A DNA stretch of 55,299 nucleotides, from the NCBI RefSeq assembly GCF_000620125.1, contig NZ_JHVL01000008.1:1-55299 (forward strand), in the 5' to 3' direction. Made by a program: the position numbers and the translations under genes. This document shows, in pieces, positions 9,193 through 18,497 of the stretch (positions are counted from its first letter, which is position 1; each line of letters starts with the position of its first letter). The notes under the pieces were generated by a model that was not told where the DNA came from, searched no databases, and saw only the letters and a list, made by a program, of their open reading frames with translations. Source of the stretch: Clostridiisalibacter paucivorans DSM 22131. GTDB taxonomy: Bacteria; Bacillota; Clostridia; Tissierellales; Clostridiisalibacteraceae.

Positions 9193-10446
9193 ATGGATAA
9201 ATTTGATAACAAAGGAAGCCATTTTTCTAGTTATTACTCTTATGAACACGAAAAGCCACAACAGAAAGTGGAAAAAGAAGAAGAGGTAAAGGAAAAAAAG
9301 AGATTTACCTTTAGACAAATAGTTATATTAGTACTTATAGTTTCTATAGTAGGTGGTGGAGCATTAGGAGCAGGATATGGAGTAACTAAGTATTTTCTAA
9401 TAGATGAAAAAACTGAAGCAGAGGCTAAAAGTTTAGATGGATTTAACAATAAAGATATGTATACCAATTTAAATGATATATATACTCCTAAAAGGGAATC
9501 TGCCATAGTCAATATAGCAGAGGAAGTGGGCCCTTCTGTAGTGGCAATAACTAGTAAGGTGACAGTAAGTGATTGGTTTAACAATAAATATACAGAAGAA
9601 GGAAGGGGCTCGGGAGTAATATTTGATATAGATAAAGATAGGATATTGATATTGACCAATAACCATGTAATAGACAATGCCCAAGAACTGGTAGTAACGT
9701 TAAATGACAATGAAAAGGTCCCAGCAAATGTTATTGGTACAGATAGTGAGACAGATTTAGGTATTATAAAAGTGGATAGAGCTGATATACCTGATGAGGC
9801 ATATAGAAAAATAAGATCTGTTTCCTTTGGAGATTCAGATGAGTTGAAGGCAGGAGAGACAGCTATAGCTATAGGAAATCCACTGGGATACAATAACACA
9901 GTAACTGTGGGAGTGATAAGTGCATTAAATAGAAAGGTAAAATTGCCAGATAAGAATTTGACATTAATACAGACTGATGCAGCTATAAATCCTGGTAATA
10001 GTGGAGGAGCCTTAGTAAATATAGATGGAGAGGTTATAGGTATAAATACTGTAAAGATAGCTGATACAGAGGTAGAAGGTATAGGATTTGCAATCCCTAT
10101 AAACTATGCAAAACCTGTAATCAAAGAGTTAGTGGAAAAAGGATATGTATCTAGGCCATATCTGGGAATAATAGGTCAAAACATAGATGCTAAATCATCA
10201 CAGCTTTTTGAGATACCCATAGGGGTAATAGTAGTAGATGTTATGAAAAATGGTGCAGCAGACCTATCAGGAATTAAAAAAGGTGATGTAATAATATCGG
10301 CAGATGGACAGAGTATAACATCTATGGAACAATTAAGTAATATAATAAGGAATCACGAAGTAGGAGAGAAGATAGAAATAAAAGTTGTAAGAAATGGTAA
10401 GGAGAAAAAGGAGTTTTCGGTAGAATTAAAAGAAAAACTTAATTAG
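9193..10446 (+). CDS. htrA: HtrA/DegP-like membrane-anchored serine protease
   Basis: A 417-residue S1C protease. It has an N-terminal charged cytoplasmic tail, one membrane anchor at about 42-68, a trypsin-like domain with the full triad His158 (TNNHVI), Asp188 (TDLG) and Ser270 (GNSGGALV), and one C-terminal PDZ domain (about 325-415). It degrades or refolds misfolded proteins outside the membrane. The start ATG at 9193 has GGAGGTG at 8 bases; an in-frame ATG at 9163 lacks a proper site. It follows the hsp20 unit and is transcribed separately. Confidence 0.92.
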   Translation: MDKFDNKGSHFSSYYSYEHEKPQQKVEKEEEVKEKKRFTFRQIVILVLIVSIVGGGALGAGYGVTKYFLIDEKTEAEAKSLDGFNNKDMYTNLNDIYTPKRESAIVNIAEEVGPSVVAITSKVTVSDWFNNKYTEEGRGSGVIFDIDKDRILILTNNHVIDNAQELVVTLNDNEKVPANVIGTDSETDLGIIKVDRADIPDEAYRKIRSVSFGDSDELKAGETAIAIGNPLGYNNTVTVGVISALNRKVKLPDKNLTLIQTDAAINPGNSGGALVNIDGEVIGINTVKIADTEVEGIGFAIPINYAKPVIKELVEKGYVSRPYLGIIGQNIDAKSSQLFEIPIGVIVVDVMKNGAADLSGIKKGDVIISADGQSITSMEQLSNIIRNHEVGEKIEIKVVRNGKEKKEFSVELKEKLN

Positions 10447-10469
10447 CCCCCCACTATTTTAATATATAG

Positions 10470-10512
10470 TCTCCCTTTATCTATAAGGATAGAGGGAGAT
10501 GTTTATATTTTT
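10470..10512 (+). terminator. Intrinsic terminator of htrA
   Basis: A 12-bp stem (10470-10481 with 10488-10499, one G-T pair) and a TATAAG loop, followed by a T-rich stretch. Confidence 0.8.
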
Positions 10513-10527
10513 GATTAAGATTTTTGA

Positions 10528-10536
10528 TGTTATAAT
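10528..10536 (+). promoter_or_regulatory. Extended -10 promoter
   Basis: TGTTATAAT (TG-N-TATAAT) lies 41 bases ahead of the antiporter start codon; no strong -35 is visible. Confidence 0.45.
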
Positions 10537-10577
10537 GAGAGTTGGAATACAAATTTCATTATATAAGGGGGATAAAA

Positions 10578-11945
10578 ATGGAACATAAGATAAAAAGGTC
10601 TATAAAGTATTTTATTTTAATTGTATGTATAGTAGCTATAACTATATGTATCTACTTCAAACTTTCTCTGTTTTATGGTTTTTATGTAAGTATTATTGTA
10701 ACTTATATTACCTTTTTAAAGGAAGGATATTCCAATGGAGAGTTAGTAAAAATGATAAAAGAAGGAGTAATTTCTTGCTGGAGTGTATTTGCAATAATAG
10801 TGCTTATGGGTGCAATGATATCTATGTGGATTGCATCGGGAGTAGTTCCCACGATGATCTATTATGGTCTTGAATACATATCCAGATTTAATTTTTTGTT
10901 AATGGCTTTTTTGATAACTAGTATGACATCTATTTTTATGGGGACTGCATTGGGCACTGTAAGTACCATAGGAATAGCATTAATGGGTATAGGTATGGGA
11001 CTTACTATACCTAATTATATATTATTAGGTGCCATAGTCTCTGGGGCATTTATAGCAGACAAGATATCCCCCATGTCTGCATTGGTGAATTTGAACTTAA
11101 AGACTACAGAAATTACATATAAATATGGAATAATACAGATGTTAAAAACCACCATACCTACATTGATAGTTACTTCTCTTTTGTATTATTTTTTAGGAAG
11201 GGAGTATGGTAATACTATAGATATAGATAGAGTTAATATGATAAAAGAATTTATGGAAGGATATTTTGAAATAAATCCTATACTACTATTATTTCCCACA
11301 TTGGTAGTTTTTCTTGCAATATTGGGCATTAAAGTAGTTAATAATATGATATTGGGAACTGTAGCAGGTGCAGGTATCGCTATACTTTATCAAGGATTTA
11401 CTTTAAATCAGATTATTAATCATATATTGTGGGGATTTTCAATGGATAGCAGTGGAGAATTATCTAGTATATTAAAAGGGGGCGGGATTATATCTATGGC
11501 AGAAGTGCTTATTACGGTGTTAGGAGTAGTGATTTTAAGTAGTTTATTAGATGGGGCAAATATAGTAAGCCCTATAATCATCAAGGTTACACAAAATATT
11601 AGGAATAAGGGAGCCCTTATTGCCAGAACTGGAATATTAAGTGCATTGTTGACTACCATGACATGTGATCAAACTATAGGTATAATAATCCCTGGGAAAA
11701 TGTTGAAAGAAAAGTTTAAGAATATGGATTTAAGTACAGGTATATTGGCAAGGACCATATCAGATACTGGTAGTATAGTTGCTCCACTGGCACCGTGGAA
11801 TGTAAACTCTATAGTGATAGCATCACTTACAGGAATAGCTACATTTAAATATGCACCATATGCTATATTTTGTTATATTGCACCTATAGTGACTATACTT
11901 TCAGGTTTTTTATTAGAAACGAGAGAAAAAAGAAGTAATGCCTAG
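10578..11945 (+). CDS. NhaC-family Na+/H+ antiporter (first copy)
   Basis: A 455-residue membrane protein with about 11-12 hydrophobic segments. It is clearly related to the NhaC at 14346, sharing blocks such as VPTMIYYGL, GTVSTIGIALMGIG and ISGAFIADKISPMS, and the SDTGSIVAPLAPWN region near the C-terminus. Family members exchange Na+ for H+ or malate/lactate. The start ATG at 10578 follows AAGGGGG at 7 bases. The residues aligned to the SPLSDSTNLAP motif of classical NhaC are diverged here (SPMSALVNLN), so substrate specificity may differ. It lies upstream of a two-component system and a second NhaC. Confidence 0.85.
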   Translation: MEHKIKRSIKYFILIVCIVAITICIYFKLSLFYGFYVSIIVTYITFLKEGYSNGELVKMIKEGVISCWSVFAIIVLMGAMISMWIASGVVPTMIYYGLEYISRFNFLLMAFLITSMTSIFMGTALGTVSTIGIALMGIGMGLTIPNYILLGAIVSGAFIADKISPMSALVNLNLKTTEITYKYGIIQMLKTTIPTLIVTSLLYYFLGREYGNTIDIDRVNMIKEFMEGYFEINPILLLFPTLVVFLAILGIKVVNNMILGTVAGAGIAILYQGFTLNQIINHILWGFSMDSSGELSSILKGGGIISMAEVLITVLGVVILSSLLDGANIVSPIIIKVTQNIRNKGALIARTGILSALLTTMTCDQTIGIIIPGKMLKEKFKNMDLSTGILARTISDTGSIVAPLAPWNVNSIVIASLTGIATFKYAPYAIFCYIAPIVTILSGFLLETREKRSNA

Positions 11946-11989
11946 AAAACACTATGGGAACTATAGTAATTGAATGATTGAGAATAACA

Positions 11990-12018
11990 TTGCAAGTACT
12001 TTCCTTAGAAGGTATAAT
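11990..12018 (+). promoter_or_regulatory. SigA-type promoter for the GlnK/GlnL-like pair
   Basis: TTGCAA at 11990-11995, 17-base spacer, TATAAT at 12013-12018, 41 bases before the kinase start. Confidence 0.7.
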
Positions 12019-12059
12019 GAAATAAATAGATAGGGAATAATATATAGAGGATGTTTGTT

Positions 12060-13346
12060 ATGGAGATAATTAAAAAACACCATATAAAGCAATTAATGAT
12101 AATAGCTGTTATAGACTCTATTTCATCTCTTTTTTATCTTAATTTTCCCATTGAAGGATTTAGGATAACATTTTCCGTAGTATTTTTTCCATGGCTATTG
12201 GACATGTATGATGACCTAAATCCTGTTTTAGCATTGGGATTTGCAGCAGTAGTTGAGATTTTCTTTAGAAGTGTAGGTATATTTTTTCAAACAGGAGATT
12301 TTATCTATGCCTTTTTTAGCAGTTATCAGGAGATATTGTTTTATTTGATATATGGATTGATTTTTTATTATCTTTATTCAAAACATAATGGACATAAAAG
12401 TATAGTAGGCAATTTTATTATATTTTTCCTATGTGATTTTGCTGGCAATTTTGGCGAATTTATAATGAGGATATTTACATTGCCAGAAACAGTGACTTTA
12501 AAGACCCTTAAATTTATAATTTATGCTGCATTGATTAGAGCAGCCATAGCGCTATTGACTATAACATTTATGAAGTATTTTGAACTATTGATTGTGAAAG
12601 AAGAACATGAAGAGAGATATAAGAAGTTAGTGTCTCTAGCAACAGATCTAAAAGCAGAAACTTATTTTATGAATATGAATGTAGATTATTTAGAAAAGGT
12701 TATGAATAATGCATATGTATTGTATGGCAAGATGTCAAAGATGAAAGAAATGGATGATCTAAAAAAACTGTCATTAAATATAGCTAAAGATGTCCATGAG
12801 ATAAAAAAAGATTATTTGAGGGTTATTAGAGGAATAGAAGAGATAATGAATAATAAAATAAAATATTCAAATATGGAAATTAAGGACATTTTTGAGATAT
12901 TAAAGCAGAATACAGATAGGTTTCTAACCTTTTCTAATGAAGAAATAGATATAACATTTGATATAAAAGAGAATTTTTACATAAAAGAACATTATTCGTT
13001 TATGTCGGTATTTAGAAATTTAATAAATAATGCAATAGAAGCTATAAATGAAAAGGGAGAAAAGGGAGAAATTATAGTTAAACATAGAACTGATGGGGAT
13101 ATGCATATTTTTACCATTTCAGATAATGGTATAGGAATAAAGGAAAAAAATCTTGAATATATTTTCCAGGCTAGATTTTCTACTAAATTTGATAAAAGCA
13201 CTGGAAATATAAGTAGGGGTATAGGGCTAACTCTTGTAAAGGCTGTAATAGAAAATAAATTTGGAGGTGAACTGGAAGTAGAGTCCCAATATAATCAGGG
13301 GACTACTTTTAAGATTATAATTCCAAAGAAAAGGTTAGGGGGTTAA
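12060..13346 (+). CDS. GlnK-like membrane histidine kinase
   Basis: A 428-residue sensor. The N-terminal half (about 15-175) holds five to six membrane segments and no large extracellular loop. The cytoplasmic half has a phospho-acceptor region with His246 in KDVHEIKKDY, an N-box NLINNAIEAI, DNGIGI and the GIGLTLV G-box. The general layout and the partner resemble B. subtilis GlnK (YcbA), which with GlnL controls glutamine use. The start ATG at 12060 is chosen because AGAGG is 9 bases upstream; an ATG at 12051 would abut the site. It ends 4 bases before the regulator gene. Flanking NhaC genes make cation or carboxylate transport a likely target (inference). Confidence 0.83.
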   Translation: MEIIKKHHIKQLMIIAVIDSISSLFYLNFPIEGFRITFSVVFFPWLLDMYDDLNPVLALGFAAVVEIFFRSVGIFFQTGDFIYAFFSSYQEILFYLIYGLIFYYLYSKHNGHKSIVGNFIIFFLCDFAGNFGEFIMRIFTLPETVTLKTLKFIIYAALIRAAIALLTITFMKYFELLIVKEEHEERYKKLVSLATDLKAETYFMNMNVDYLEKVMNNAYVLYGKMSKMKEMDDLKKLSLNIAKDVHEIKKDYLRVIRGIEEIMNNKIKYSNMEIKDIFEILKQNTDRFLTFSNEEIDITFDIKENFYIKEHYSFMSVFRNLINNAIEAINEKGEKGEIIVKHRTDGDMHIFTISDNGIGIKEKNLEYIFQARFSTKFDKSTGNISRGIGLTLVKAVIENKFGGELEVESQYNQGTTFKIIIPKKRLGG

Positions 13347-13350
13347 AGTA

Positions 13351-14211
13351 TTGTTAAAAGTCTATATAGTAGATGATGACATTTCTGTTGTAAAGATACT
13401 GGAAAATATTATTGAGGATTGTGATTTAGGAGATGTTGTGGGATATTCCCTTGGAGGAGAAGATACAGTAAACGACATATTATTATCAGATCCAGATATA
13501 GTCTTGATAGATTTATTGATGCCTGACAAAGATGGCATTGAAATAGTCAAAGACATAAGGGAAGAAGATAATAACATAAAATTTATAATGATATCTCAAG
13601 TGAATACTAAAGAGATGATAGGTAATGCCTATGAATCGGGGATAGAATTTTTTATAAACAAGCCTATTAATATTATTGAAGTTAAAAATATTATGGAAAA
13701 ATTGTCTGAAAAGATAAAAATGGAAAAGATATTGACTCAAATTGAAAGTGTAGTCAAAAAAGATGATCAGAAATCTATTGAAAAGATTTCTAAAAATCCA
13801 GTACTTGACGTAATCACAAATATAAAGAAGATATTAAATAAATTAGGCATACTAGGAGAAAAGGGAGGAGAAGACATAATTAGGATATGTCAATATCTAC
13901 TGAAAACAAAGACATCCATATTTGATTATAAGATTAAAGATCTATGTAATCTTTTGGCAGAAGATAACCAGAAGGCCATGGAGCAAAGGATAAGAAGGGC
14001 AATAAATAAGGGGTTAGTAAATTTGGCCAATATAGGTATGGAAGATTACATGAATTCTACATTTACCAAGTATTCAAACTCTATATATAACTTTCAAGAT
14101 GTAAAGGCTCAAATGGATTATATTAGGGGTAAAAGGAAAACTGGTGGAAAGATAAACGTAAAGAAGTTTATTGATAATATCATGGCATATCAAGAAATAG
14201 GAGATATGTGA
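13351..14211 (+). CDS. GlnL/YcbB-like response regulator
   Basis: 286 residues: a receiver domain (about 1-120) with DDD at 8-10, phospho-acceptor Asp54 (VLIDLLMPDKDG) and the lysine in INKPINI, followed by a C-terminal DNA-binding domain of the YcbB/GlnL type (about 150-270, with segments such as AMEQRIRRAINKGL). The start is TTG at 13351, preceded by AGGGGG at 8 bases, in an operon with the kinase. GlnL of Bacillus activates a glutaminase and transporter gene pair; here the next gene is nhaC, behind a terminator and its own promoter, so that promoter is the obvious candidate target. Confidence 0.85.
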   Translation: MLKVYIVDDDISVVKILENIIEDCDLGDVVGYSLGGEDTVNDILLSDPDIVLIDLLMPDKDGIEIVKDIREEDNNIKFIMISQVNTKEMIGNAYESGIEFFINKPINIIEVKNIMEKLSEKIKMEKILTQIESVVKKDDQKSIEKISKNPVLDVITNIKKILNKLGILGEKGGEDIIRICQYLLKTKTSIFDYKIKDLCNLLAEDNQKAMEQRIRRAINKGLVNLANIGMEDYMNSTFTKYSNSIYNFQDVKAQMDYIRGKRKTGGKINVKKFIDNIMAYQEIGDM

Positions 14212-14252
14212 AAAAATAATCAATTCGTTCAAATGGAAATATTCTAAATATT

Positions 14253-14287
14253 ACACAAATGCTTTAGAGCGTTTGTGTATTTTTTTG
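14253..14287 (+). terminator. Intrinsic terminator of the two-component operon
   Basis: A 10-bp stem (14253-14262 with 14269-14278, one G-T pair), loop TTTAGA, then a T7 run. Confidence 0.85.
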
Positions 14288-14314
14288 TATTTTTCTAATT
14301 TGTCGAAATATAAT
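14285..14314 (+). promoter_or_regulatory. Promoter for nhaC
   Basis: TTGTAT at 14285-14290, 18-base spacer, TATAAT at 14309-14314; the -35 lies in the T tract of the preceding terminator. Confidence 0.5.
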
Positions 14315-14345
14315 AAATGTTGAAAAGAAAAGAGGAGGAGATATA

Positions 14346-15800
14346 ATGTCAGAAAGTGGCACGAAGCCCAGTGAAATGACTTTTGGTAGAGCAATGATTC
14401 CAGTATTATTTTTAATTGGAGCACTATTTGTGGGATTAAATATTTATGGATCAGATCCCCATATACCTATTTTAGCTACAGCTGTAGTTGCTGGGTTAGT
14501 AGGATTAAAGTCAGGATATTCGTGGCAACATATGGAAGAGGCAATAATGGATACAATAAAGGTTGCCATGCAAGCAGTTCTTATTTTAATGGTAATAGGA
14601 GCACTTACTGGGACATGGATATTGTCAGGGACAGTACCTAGTATGATTTATTATGGACTACAGATAATATCACCAGGGATATTTTTAATAGCTACTACTA
14701 TTATTTCGGCAATCGTTTCCATAGCTACAGGTAGTTCATGGACTACGGCGGGAACAGTGGGTATAGCCCTTATAGGTATAGGAGAAGGATTGGGAATACC
14801 TCTACCTATAGTAGCAGGAGCTATTATATCAGGGGCCTATTTTGGTGATAAGTTGTCACCTCTTTCAGACTCAACAAACTTAGCACCTGCAATGGCAGGA
14901 GCGGAATTGTTTGAACATATAAGACATATGCTTTATACAACAGTACCAAGTTTGCTAATATCTTTAGTATTGTATGGAATAATAGGAATGAAATATTCAG
15001 GAAGTAGTATAGATACAGAGGGAATTGAGGTTATATTAAATGGACTTTCTTCACAGTTTACTATAAGTCCAATATTGTTAATTCCACCACTGATGGTAAT
15101 ATTAATGGTTATATTTAAGATACCTGCAATACCAGGACTAATTGGTGGAGTATTGGTTGGTGGAATATTTGCAGTTGTATTTCAAGGTCAAAATTTAGGA
15201 TCTATAATTGATGCGGCCCATTATGGCTATGTTTCAGAAATGGGAATTCCTGCGGTAGATGACTTGCTTACTGGTGGAGGATTAGATGGTATGATGTGGA
15301 CAGTGTCATTGATACTTTGTGCTATGTCCTTTGGTGGTATAATGGAAAAGACAGGTATGCTAGAGGCTATTGCCAGAAAGATATTGACATTGGCCAATAG
15401 TACAGGTTCATTAGTGTTATCTACAATATTGACTGCTATAGCTTCAAACTTTGTGGCAGGAGACCAGTATTTATCAATAGTTATAACAGGAAGAATGTAC
15501 AAAGATGTATATGATGAAAAAGGGCTTCATCCTAAAAATCTTTCTAGAGTATTGGAGGATTCAGGTACCCTTACATCACCATTGGTACCATGGAATACAT
15601 GTGGGGCATTCATGTATAAGACATTGGGAGTACATCCCTTTGCATTTGCACCCTATGCCTTCTTGAATTTATTGAATCCAATAATCTCTACTATATATGG
15701 ATTTACAGGCATAACGATGGAGAAGGTAGAGAAGGAAGAAAAGTCAGAAAAACAAAAAAAGAAAAAATATTCCAAAGAGTCAATAGAAGGCACTATATAA
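14346..15800 (+). CDS. nhaC: NhaC-family Na+/H+ antiporter (second copy)
   Basis: A 484-residue transporter with about 11-12 membrane segments and the NhaC hallmark SPLSDSTNLAPAMAG (about 176-190), plus GSSWTTAGTVGIALIGIG and a C-terminal TLTSPLVPWNTCG block. It exchanges Na+ with H+ or, in some members, lactate/malate across the membrane. The start ATG follows GAGGAGGAG. It lies immediately after the GlnK/GlnL-like system and ends before a strong palindromic repeat that can act as its terminator. The charged C-terminal tail (EEKSEKQKKKKY) is a cytoplasmic extension. Confidence 0.92.
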   Translation: MSESGTKPSEMTFGRAMIPVLFLIGALFVGLNIYGSDPHIPILATAVVAGLVGLKSGYSWQHMEEAIMDTIKVAMQAVLILMVIGALTGTWILSGTVPSMIYYGLQIISPGIFLIATTIISAIVSIATGSSWTTAGTVGIALIGIGEGLGIPLPIVAGAIISGAYFGDKLSPLSDSTNLAPAMAGAELFEHIRHMLYTTVPSLLISLVLYGIIGMKYSGSSIDTEGIEVILNGLSSQFTISPILLIPPLMVILMVIFKIPAIPGLIGGVLVGGIFAVVFQGQNLGSIIDAAHYGYVSEMGIPAVDDLLTGGGLDGMMWTVSLILCAMSFGGIMEKTGMLEAIARKILTLANSTGSLVLSTILTAIASNFVAGDQYLSIVITGRMYKDVYDEKGLHPKNLSRVLEDSGTLTSPLVPWNTCGAFMYKTLGVHPFAFAPYAFLNLLNPIISTIYGFTGITMEKVEKEEKSEKQKKKKYSKESIEGTI

Positions 15801-15829
15801 TATATAATTAGAATAGAGTTTAATATATT

Positions 15830-15870
15830 AAGGGAATAGTTAGTAGCTACGAACTACTAACTATTCCCTT
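15830..15870 (+). repeat. Heptad-repeat palindrome (copy 1), terminator-like
   Basis: A perfect 17-bp inverted repeat (15830-15846 with 15854-15870), loop CTACGAA, containing AGTTAGTAG and its complement. It is the simplest member of the intergenic repeat family and probably terminates nhaC. Confidence 0.85.
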
Positions 15871-15946
15871 ATTTTGTTTTTTATTATCAAGTAAGGGTAA
15901 AATATAGATTAGAATAGGATTGCAAATGAAAAGGATGTGTTGACTA

Positions 15947-17041
15947 TTGGATAAAAAAAGACAGGTGACAAAAAAAGAATACAATTTTTTAGCAAGTGAA
16001 ATAAAGTTTATTGAAGAAAAAAATATAATAAATAGGGAACAAAAAGATAAGATATTGGGACTGTATAAAAGGCCAGATGAGACTAATTTTATTAAAATAA
16101 TATCATTAATAGGTGCAATACTAGTGGGATTGGGGGTATTGACCTTTATAGCTAGTAATTGGGAGATAATATCTAAACCTTTTAAGTTTATCATTATTTT
16201 ATTGGGATATTTGCTTACTTTCTTTGGGGGATATAAAAGTGAGGATCAATATCCTAAAACAGGTAGGGCACTGATATATATTTCTGTACTCATATTTGGA
16301 TCGGGAATATTTTTAGTAGGACAGATGTTTAACTATGGAGGAGAGGTAGATAGGGCGTTTTTATTATGGACTATAGGTATATTACCCATGGGAATGTTTC
16401 TCATGGATAAATATATTTTAACTTTTTCTATTGGAACATCAATAATGTATTTAATTACTGGAATGGATACATATTTATCCATGGATTGGACAGTGATAGT
16501 TTTACTAGGAATAATAATATCTTTATACATATATAATAATAAATTGTTGAATTCAGCTTTAGTAACATTGTCAAATAATCTATTATTATTGCTGTATATC
16601 TTGTATTTAGTCATAGAATGGAGGATATCTGCTACTTATGTGATTATACTCTTTTTAGGTATAGGGCTATTTATGTATATCTTTCCTTTTAAAACCCATA
16701 ATAAGGTATTGAAGATTCAAGGAAATATTGTATTTGGGTTTTCAGGACTATTATTGACTATACCAAATGTATGGGAAGAACTTTCTTATATAGACACAGG
16801 CAATATACCAGCATTGTTATTTGCTATATTATATATATTATTTTTGTTTTTCCTTACAAAGAAAGAAAGTCTGATAAGCTTGATATTTATATTTATCACT
16901 ATATTTAGATATTATTTTGATAGAGCTTATGATTTCATGCCTAAATCTTTGTTTTTTATTATAGGAGGTATTTTATTAATAGGCTTTGGATATTATTTTG
17001 AAAGGGCAAGAAAAAGGATAGGTGAAAGAGATGAAATATAA
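15947..17041 (+). CDS. DUF2157 predicted membrane protein
   Basis: A 364-residue protein with a charged N-terminal region (about 1-45) and then about ten hydrophobic segments, matching DUF2157 proteins (for example the GLGVLTFIASNWE block at about 61-73, where the ASNW signature lies). Function is not established for this family. The start is TTG at 15947 with AAGGATG upstream. It overlaps the following GDYXXLXY gene by 11 bases; this pair occurs together in many bacteria and probably forms a membrane complex (inference). Confidence 0.8.
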   Translation: MDKKRQVTKKEYNFLASEIKFIEEKNIINREQKDKILGLYKRPDETNFIKIISLIGAILVGLGVLTFIASNWEIISKPFKFIIILLGYLLTFFGGYKSEDQYPKTGRALIYISVLIFGSGIFLVGQMFNYGGEVDRAFLLWTIGILPMGMFLMDKYILTFSIGTSIMYLITGMDTYLSMDWTVIVLLGIIISLYIYNNKLLNSALVTLSNNLLLLLYILYLVIEWRISATYVIILFLGIGLFMYIFPFKTHNKVLKIQGNIVFGFSGLLLTIPNVWEELSYIDTGNIPALLFAILYILFLFFLTKKESLISLIFIFITIFRYYFDRAYDFMPKSLFFIIGGILLIGFGYYFERARKRIGERDEI

Positions 17042-17582
17042 TAGAAAAAAAAGATATATATTTGCGGCACTGATACCAATATTAATACTTTTAGGTATGA
17101 CCGTAATACCTATTTTAACACTGATCAATGGTGAGGAAGTCTTTCTTGAAGCCAATTATTTTACCCCTAGAGATATATTTAGGGGACAGTACCTGGACTT
17201 AAATTATAAAATAGAACAGGTAGATATAGACAAATTATCCGATGAGATAATAGAGAATCCAGAAGAATATGAAGATAGACAGTTATATGGAGTATTAAAA
17301 GGACAAAATGATTATCATGTACTGGATTATATAACCACAAAGAAACCTAAAGATAAATTATTTTTGAAATGCAGACTAGTATCATATTATCAATTAAAAA
17401 ACATAAAAAATGATAAAAAACGTGTAAATGATAAAGTTCATATAGAGTATGCATTAGACAGATACTTTATATCAGAAGATGGGGAGTTTGAAGATATATT
17501 TAATAGTGGAGATTATAATGTTGTGGTAAAAATGAAGCTATATAGAGGCAGAGCACTGTTAGTAGATGTAATTGAAAAATAA
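17031..17582 (+). CDS. GDYXXLXY-family protein
   Basis: A 183-residue protein with one N-terminal membrane anchor (about 9-31) and an external domain. The motif that names the family appears as GQYLDLNY (about 56-63), with Gln in place of the usual Asp. The start ATG at 17031 is chosen because AGGTGA lies 6 bases upstream and overlaps the end of the DUF2157 gene. Function is unknown; the constant pairing with DUF2157 suggests a joint role at the membrane. Confidence 0.75.
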   Translation: MKYNRKKRYIFAALIPILILLGMTVIPILTLINGEEVFLEANYFTPRDIFRGQYLDLNYKIEQVDIDKLSDEIIENPEEYEDRQLYGVLKGQNDYHVLDYITTKKPKDKLFLKCRLVSYYQLKNIKNDKKRVNDKVHIEYALDRYFISEDGEFEDIFNSGDYNVVVKMKLYRGRALLVDVIEK

Positions 17583-17652
17583 GAAGGATATAGTAAAAAA
17601 ATGGAGAATTATATAATACAATAAAGAAAATTTTGTGTAAGGAGAAAATTTC

Positions 17653-18348
17653 ATGTTTAAACCTATAAAAAGTAAAAAAATATATGAATATGTTGTAGAA
17701 CAAATACAACAGATGATTGTAAATGGAGACCTAAAAAGTGGAGACAAGCTGCCATCAGAAAGGGAATTGGCTGAGAGGCTTAAAGTTAGTAGAACCTCTA
17801 TTAGAGAAGCATTGAGGGCATTGGAAGTGTTAGGATTAATAGAAAGTAGACAGGGAGAGGGAAATTTTATAAAAGAAAGTTTAGATAATGGTTTTTTTCA
17901 GCCCCTTTCGGTAATGTTTATGCTTAATAAGGATAATCCATCAGATATACTAGAGCTTAGAATTGCCATAGAGGTTGAGGCAGCATCTTTAGCTGCTAGA
18001 AGAATAAATGATGAAGATATACAAGAATTGGAAGAACTCATGGATAAATTAATAGAATCTGATGATGAAAAATATAGTGCCAAATATGATACCGAGATAC
18101 ATTATAAGATAGCCAGTGTCACTAAAAACTATTTGATTATAAATCTGTTAAATGGCATATCTTCATTGATAGAGACATTTATAAAGAATGCAAGGGAAAG
18201 TATATTGAGGGAGAATGAGGAGAAGGATATATTAATAAAACAACATAGAAAGATATGTGATGCGTTGATTGAACGGGATCCTGATAAAGCTGCTTCGGCA
18301 ATGAGAGAGCATCTCATATTTGTCAATGACTATTTAAAAAATCTATAG
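17653..18348 (+). CDS. lctA: FadR/GntR-family regulator of lactate use (LctA/LldR-like)
   Basis: A 231-residue regulator: a GntR winged helix (about 1-75; KLPSERELAERLKVSRTSIREALRAL-type recognition helix) and a C-terminal FCD domain (about 95-225) with the metal-binding pattern Asp...His (YDTEIH), His (KQHRKI) and His (REHLIF). FCD regulators of this type sense carboxylates such as lactate. The start ATG follows AAGGAG. It precedes the hydrogenase and lactate genes, and a TGGT-N3-ACCA operator lies in front of the permease at 20009, matching the FadR-subfamily consensus. Naming as LctA is by context with the Acetobacterium lct operon. Confidence 0.82.
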   Translation: MFKPIKSKKIYEYVVEQIQQMIVNGDLKSGDKLPSERELAERLKVSRTSIREALRALEVLGLIESRQGEGNFIKESLDNGFFQPLSVMFMLNKDNPSDILELRIAIEVEAASLAARRINDEDIQELEELMDKLIESDDEKYSAKYDTEIHYKIASVTKNYLIINLLNGISSLIETFIKNARESILRENEEKDILIKQHRKICDALIERDPDKAASAMREHLIFVNDYLKNL

Positions 18349-18368
18349 AATCAGAAAGGGATAAGAGA

Positions 18369-18434
18369 GTTAGTAGTTTAATAAAGAAATCCATAGCATT
18401 TCCACCAAGAACTAAGAACTAAGAGCTAAGAGCT
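18369..18434 (+). repeat. Heptad-repeat element (copy 2)
   Basis: AGTTAGTAGTTT arm, core GAAATCC-ATA-GCATTTC, then four AAGAACT/AAGAGCT heptads in tandem. It lies between the regulator and the hydrogenase. The remainder of the 149-base gap is AT-rich, without a promoter I can support. Confidence 0.75.
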
Positions 18435-18497
18435 ATATTTATACCTTTATAGGGTAAATTAGTAATAGGTTTAATATAAAATTAGAGAGGTGGTATT

